From Phenylobacterium sp. (lineage in GTDB: Bacteria > Pseudomonadota > Alphaproteobacteria > Caulobacterales > Caulobacteraceae), in the NCBI RefSeq assembly GCF_013911965.1, contig NZ_JACESE010000025.1, forward strand, positions 1 through 32,227: a DNA stretch of 32,227 nucleotides, in the 5' to 3' direction. Made by a program: the position numbers and the translations under genes. The notes below the pieces were generated by a model. It saw nothing but the letters and a program-made list of their open reading frames with translations. It did no database searches and was not told the origin of the DNA. Below, one piece after another: positions 28,795-32,227 of this stretch; position 1 is the first letter of the stretch; each line of letters begins with the position of its first letter.

Positions 28795-29176
28795 GCCCGC
28801 CGCGGCCGCGGCCCGGGTCCGCCGCGGCGGCGCGGCGCGACGCTCGGGCCGGCGAGCCGAGGCCTGGGCCGCCCTGTGGCTGATGCTGAAAGGCTACCGG
28901 ATCCTGGGCTTCCGCCTGCGGACCCGGCTGGGCGAGATCGACCTTCTGGCGCTGAAGGGGAAGGTGCTGGCGGTGGTGGAGGTCAAGAGCCGCACCACGC
29001 TCGCCGCCGCTCTGGAGGCGGTCGGCCCCGAGCAGCGCGAGCGCCTGCGCCGGGCCGGCGAGTCCGTGCTCCGGTCGCGTCCGGGGCTGAGGGGGGCGGC
29101 CGTGCGCCTCGATCTGGTGGCGCTGGCGCCCGGGCGATGGCCCCGGCACCGGGCCGACGCCTGGAACGGGGGCTGA
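28781..29176 (+). CDS. yraN: YraN family (UPF0102) nuclease-fold protein
   Basis: This 131-residue protein has the UPF0102 core G-E-I-D-L-L-A-L followed by V-V-E-V-K-S-R, the E/D...E-x-K layout of restriction-nuclease folds. The first 30 residues are Arg/Ala-rich. Its activity is poorly defined. Start GTG 28781 lies within the end of rsmI, a common pairing. Confidence 0.92.
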   Translation: MTRPEPAAAAARVRRGGAARRSGRRAEAWAALWLMLKGYRILGFRLRTRLGEIDLLALKGKVLAVVEVKSRTTLAAALEAVGPEQRERLRRAGESVLRSRPGLRGAAVRLDLVALAPGRWPRHRADAWNGG

Positions 29177-29189
29177 AGGGAGGCGCGAC

Positions 29190-30008
29190 ATGACTCGAGA
29201 AGAAGCCGAAGCCGCCATCCGATCGGCCGGGACGGTCGAGGACGACGAGGCCTTTCCGCTGCTGGAGGCGGCCGTCGCCTGCGCCCTTCACGACGATCCG
29301 GGCCGCGAAGGCCACCCGGCCTTCGACCTGGCCGCCGCCGGGGTCGAACGGCTGGTCCAGCGGCTGAAGCGGGAATCGCCGGAGGAGGCGCTGGCCGAGA
29401 CCCTGTCGGGCGACCTGCGCCTCACGGGCGATCTGCTGACCTACGAACACCCCGACAACGCCGACGTCATCGCCGTGGCCCAGCGGCGCAAGGGCCTGCC
29501 TGTGGCGCTCGGCGTCTTCTATCTGCACGTGGCCAAGAAGGGCGGGCTCAACGTCAAGGGCGTCGACTTCCCCGGCCACTTCCTGCTGCGGATCGAGACC
29601 CGCGAAGGACCGCTGGCCCTGGACCCGTTCAGCGAGGGGCGGGTGGTCCTGCCCTCGGAACTCACGCGCCGGGCCCTGCATGCCGGACTGACGCCAAACG
29701 TGGCCGACCGGCTCGACGTGCTCATGACGCCCGCCTCCGACCGCGCCGTGCTGATCCGGCTGCAGAACAACATCTTCGCCAGGGCCGCCGCGGTGAAGGA
29801 CTTCGCCCGCGCCGAGCGGGCCGCCCTGCGCCGCGCCCTGCTCGATCCGAAGGACCACCGGCCCTGGCTGGACGTGGCCGCCGCGCGCGAAGGGCAGGGG
29901 GCGCTCGCCGGCGCGCTGGAGGCGCTCGCCCGCGCCAGCGAGCTGGATCAGGGGGCGGCGCTGGCCGCCCGCGCCCAGCGCGAGCGGGTCCGTCTGCGCC
30001 TCAACTGA
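29190..30008 (+). CDS. SirB1-like transglutaminase-fold/TPR protein
   Basis: This 272-residue cytoplasmic protein has the SirB1 pattern [14 protein letters not shown] then [11 protein letters not shown] near residues 94-135. The C-terminal third is helical with TPR-like repeats. The Cys usually present in active transglutaminase folds is not seen in the core, so catalysis is doubtful. Start ATG 29190 has GGGAGG seven bases upstream, 13 bp after yraN. Confidence 0.88.
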   Translation: MTREEAEAAIRSAGTVEDDEAFPLLEAAVACALHDDPGREGHPAFDLAAAGVERLVQRLKRESPEEALAETLSGDLRLTGDLLTYEHPDNADVIAVAQRRKGLPVALGVFYLHVAKKGGLNVKGVDFPGHFLLRIETREGPLALDPFSEGRVVLPSELTRRALHAGLTPNVADRLDVLMTPASDRAVLIRLQNNIFARAAAVKDFARAERAALRRALLDPKDHRPWLDVAAAREGQGALAGALEALARASELDQGAALAARAQRERVRLRLN

Positions 30009-30090
30009 GCGGGCCTTCAGCATTCCTCCGCTGGCGCTCGGGCCGGCGCCCGCCTATGTCGGGACCGCAGATTGCACGGGAGCACGCGCC

Positions 30091-31038
30091 ATGGGCCTGA
30101 AGGTCGCCGTCCAGATGGACCCCCTCGAGAAGATCAACATCGACGGGGACACGACCTTCCTCATGATGCTGAGCGCCCAGGCGCGCGGGCACGAGCTGTG
30201 GGTCTACACGCCCGACCGCCTGGCCCTGGAAGGCGGCCGCGCCATGGCCCGGGGCCGGCCGGTGAGCGTGCAGGACGTCAAGGGCGACCATGCCCGCTTC
30301 GGCGACTGGGAGCAGAAGGACCTGTCGGAGATGGACGTCGTTCTGCTGCGGCAGGATCCGCCCTTCGACATGGCCTACATCACCACCACGCACATCCTGG
30401 ACGCCATCCATCCGAAGACCCTGGTGGTGAACAATCCGACCGAGGTGCGCAACGCCCCGGAGAAGCTCTTCGTCACCACCTTTCCGGGCGTGCAGCCGCC
30501 GACCCTGATCACCTCCGACGTCGAGGCGATCTATGAATTCCGCGCCCACCACGGCGACATCGTCCTGAAGCCGCTCTATGGCGGCGGCGGGTCGGGCGTG
30601 GCGCGGCTGATGGCCGACGATCCCAATCTCGACGCCCTGCTCGAGCTGCACGCGATGATCGGCCGCGAGCCGGTGATCGCCCAGAAGTTCATTCCGGCCG
30701 TCTCCAAGGGCGACAAGCGCATCCTGCTGGTGGACGGAGAGCCGGTCGGCGCGATCAACCGCGTTCCGAACAGCGGCCAGATCCGCTCGAATCTGCGGGT
30801 GGGCGGAAGGGCGGAGGCGGTCGACCTGACCGCTCGCGACCGGGAACTTTGCGCCACGATCGGGCCGGAGCTGAAGCGGCGGGGGCTCCTCTTCGTCGGC
30901 ATCGACGTGATCGGCGACTACCTGACGGAGATCAACGTCACCTCGCCCACCGGGGCGCGGCAACTGCTCCGCTTCACCGGCGTGGACGCCACCGACATCC
31001 TGTGGGACCGTATCGAGGCGATCCGGGCGCGGGCATAG
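30091..31038 (+). CDS. gshB: Glutathione synthetase
   Basis: This 315-residue ATP-grasp enzyme joins gamma-glutamylcysteine and glycine. Visible marks are M-D-P-L-E-K-I-N near the start, [25 protein letters not shown], the ATP-grasp loop [11 protein letters not shown], and the C-terminal G-I-D-V-I-G and E-I-N-V-T-S-P-T-G. Length is typical. GGGAG precedes ATG 30091. A CCGGATCCGG palindrome lies six bases past the stop. Confidence 0.97.
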   Translation: MGLKVAVQMDPLEKINIDGDTTFLMMLSAQARGHELWVYTPDRLALEGGRAMARGRPVSVQDVKGDHARFGDWEQKDLSEMDVVLLRQDPPFDMAYITTTHILDAIHPKTLVVNNPTEVRNAPEKLFVTTFPGVQPPTLITSDVEAIYEFRAHHGDIVLKPLYGGGGSGVARLMADDPNLDALLELHAMIGREPVIAQKFIPAVSKGDKRILLVDGEPVGAINRVPNSGQIRSNLRVGGRAEAVDLTARDRELCATIGPELKRRGLLFVGIDVIGDYLTEINVTSPTGARQLLRFTGVDATDILWDRIEAIRARA

Positions 31039-31092
31039 ATAACCCGGATCCGGCGGGGCTTCCGTTTCAGGATTGTCTCACCTTCCCTTTGT

Positions 31093-31107
31093 GTTCTAAG
31101 TTTGTTC
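31093..31107 (+). promoter_or_regulatory. SOS box (LexA site) upstream of comM
   Basis: GTTC (31093-31096), TAAGTTT, GTTC (31104-31107) is an exact GTTC-N7-GTTC site, 90 bp before the comM start. It shares TGTTCT-N4-TTGTTCT with the box at 174-188. Confidence 0.75.
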
Positions 31108-31135
31108 TCGGTCCGAGCCAGAGCCTGGGGCGGTC

Positions 31136-31144
31136 TGTGGATAA
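31136..31144 (-). promoter_or_regulatory. Perfect DnaA box in the comM leader
   Basis: TGTGGATAA on the plus strand is the complement of TTATCCACA, the strongest DnaA box consensus. It lies 28 bp after the SOS box and 53 bp before comM. Confidence 0.55.
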
Positions 31145-31197
31145 ATTCGCCCTGCACGGACGATGACCGGCGGGGCCCGCGGGCGGGGATTGAAGAC

Positions 31198-32227
31198 ATG
31201 ACCGGAGTGGTCACCGTCGCCTTCGAGGGCGTCGAGGCGCGGCGGGTGGACGTCGAGGTCCAGCTGACCGGCGGGGCGGTCGCCTTCGTGGTCGTCGGCC
31301 TGGGCGACAAGGCGGTCGCGGAAAGCCGCGAGCGGGTGCGGGCGGCCTTCGCCGGCCTTGGCCTGGCCCTTCCGGCGCGACGCATCATCGTCAACCTCGC
31401 CCCGGCCGATCTGCCCAAGGAGGGCAGCCACTACGACCTCGCCATCGCCCTGGCGGTGATGTCGGCCATGGGCATCATCCCGCCCGACGCCCTCGCCGGC
31501 TGGGCGGCCGTGGGCGAGCTCTCCCTGGACGGACGGATCGTCCAGGTGGCCGGCGCCCTGCCCGCCGCCGTCGCGGCCGGGGCCATGGACCTCGGCCTGA
31601 TCTGCCCCGAGGCCTGCGGGGCCGAGGCCGCCTGGTCGGGCCAGACGAAGATCCTGGCCGCCCCCTCCCTGGTCGCCCTGGTGAACCATTTCCGCGGGAC
31701 TCAGATGCTCTCCGCGCCCGTGGCCGGGCCGGTGGTCGACGGCGCGCGCGTCCCCGACCTGCGCGACGTGAAGGGCCAGGAGGGCGCCAAGCGGGCGCTG
31801 GAGATCGCCGCCGCCGGCGGCCACAACCTGCTCTTCATGGGCCCGCCGGGTTCGGGCAAATCGATGATGGCGGCCCGCCTGCCGGGCCTCCTGCCGCCCC
31901 TGTCGCCGGCCGAGCTGCTCGAGACCTCCATGATCCACTCGGTGGCCGGCCTGATCGCCAAGGGGGAGCTCACCCGCCAGCGTCCCTTTCGCACGCCTCA
32001 CCACTCGGCCAGCATGGCGGCCCTGACCGGGGGCGGACTGAAGGCCAAGCCGGGCGAGGTCTCCCTCGCCCACAACGGCGTCCTCTTTCTCGACGAGCTG
32101 CCGGAGTTCTCGGCCCAGGCCCTGGATTCCCTGCGCCAGCCGCTGGAGACGGGCGAGGTGGTCGTCGCCCGCGCCAACGCCCACATCCGCTATCCCGCGC
32201 GCTTCCAGCTGGTGGCGGCGATGAATC
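31198..32227 (+). CDS. comM: ComM/YifB family AAA+ ATPase (3' end outside window)
   Basis: The first 343 codons are present and the frame is open at the window edge. The N-terminal YifB domain (about residues 1-165) with [10 protein letters not shown] and [13 protein letters not shown] is followed by the AAA+ core with Walker A G-P-P-G-S-G-K-S near residue 220 and Walker [11 protein letters not shown] near 300. It ends in the conserved V-A-A-M-N. ComM is a hexameric branch-migration helicase that helps integrate transformed DNA. The upstream SOS box suggests damage induction. Confidence 0.95.
   Translation, partial: MTGVVTVAFEGVEARRVDVEVQLTGGAVAFVVVGLGDKAVAESRERVRAAFAGLGLALPARRIIVNLAPADLPKEGSHYDLAIALAVMSAMGIIPPDALAGWAAVGELSLDGRIVQVAGALPAAVAAGAMDLGLICPEACGAEAAWSGQTKILAAPSLVALVNHFRGTQMLSAPVAGPVVDGARVPDLRDVKGQEGAKRALEIAAAGGHNLLFMGPPGSGKSMMAARLPGLLPPLSPAELLETSMIHSVAGLIAKGELTRQRPFRTPHHSASMAALTGGGLKAKPGEVSLAHNGVLFLDELPEFSAQALDSLRQPLETGEVVVARANAHIRYPARFQLVAAMN

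Overview
The window looks like a GC-rich alphaproteobacterial chromosome, most likely Caulobacterales (Caulobacter/Phenylobacterium type). The basis is gene content and order: ChvI-ChvG with a short HPr kinase, EIIA(Man) and HPr; PseB/PseC homologs of the Caulobacter flagellin-modification genes flmA/flmB; and rph, hrcA, grpE, dnaN, recF and gyrB grouped together without dnaA. No insertion sequence, integrase, CRISPR array or rRNA was found. The assignment comes from recognising protein families, not from a search.

Left end (1-1.6 kb): an initiator tRNA-fMet with its own terminator, then a small accessory module. This module has a perfect alphaproteobacterial SOS box, a compact HNH-type nuclease toxin gene interrupted by one in-frame TGA, and a SUKH-type immunity gene whose ATG overlaps the toxin stop codon. 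It is the least ordinary part of the window and resembles a DNA-damage-inducible, bacteriocin-like toxin/immunity pair in decay.

1.7-8.8 kb: an ABC-2 exporter pair (+ strand) converges on the signalling operon chvI-chvG-hprK-EIIA-ptsH (- strand). Divergent from chvI is a 571-residue helical protein that I do not recognise. 8.8-16.9 kb: pseC and pseB (CMP-pseudaminic acid pathway for flagellin glycosylation) lie divergent from a Tat-signal protein with a FliL-like look. They are followed by an SDR/HAD/pterin-dehydratase group (- strand), a VanZ-like/DUF3445/lipoprotein/microprotein group (+ strand), and an amidase (- strand).

17-24.6 kb: core replication and heat-shock genes gyrB, recF, dnaN, grpE and hrcA (all - strand), with rph divergent from hrcA. 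24.6-25.9 kb: a compact minus-strand locus with two 35-36 residue microproteins, a DUF2975 membrane protein and a small Cro/C1-type regulator. It has recognisable promoters and several inverted repeats that look like operators. 26.1-32.2 kb: a plus-strand housekeeping run, rdgB-hemW-rsmI-yraN-sirB1-like-gshB-comM. comM is cut by the window edge, and its leader carries a second SOS box and a perfect DnaA box.
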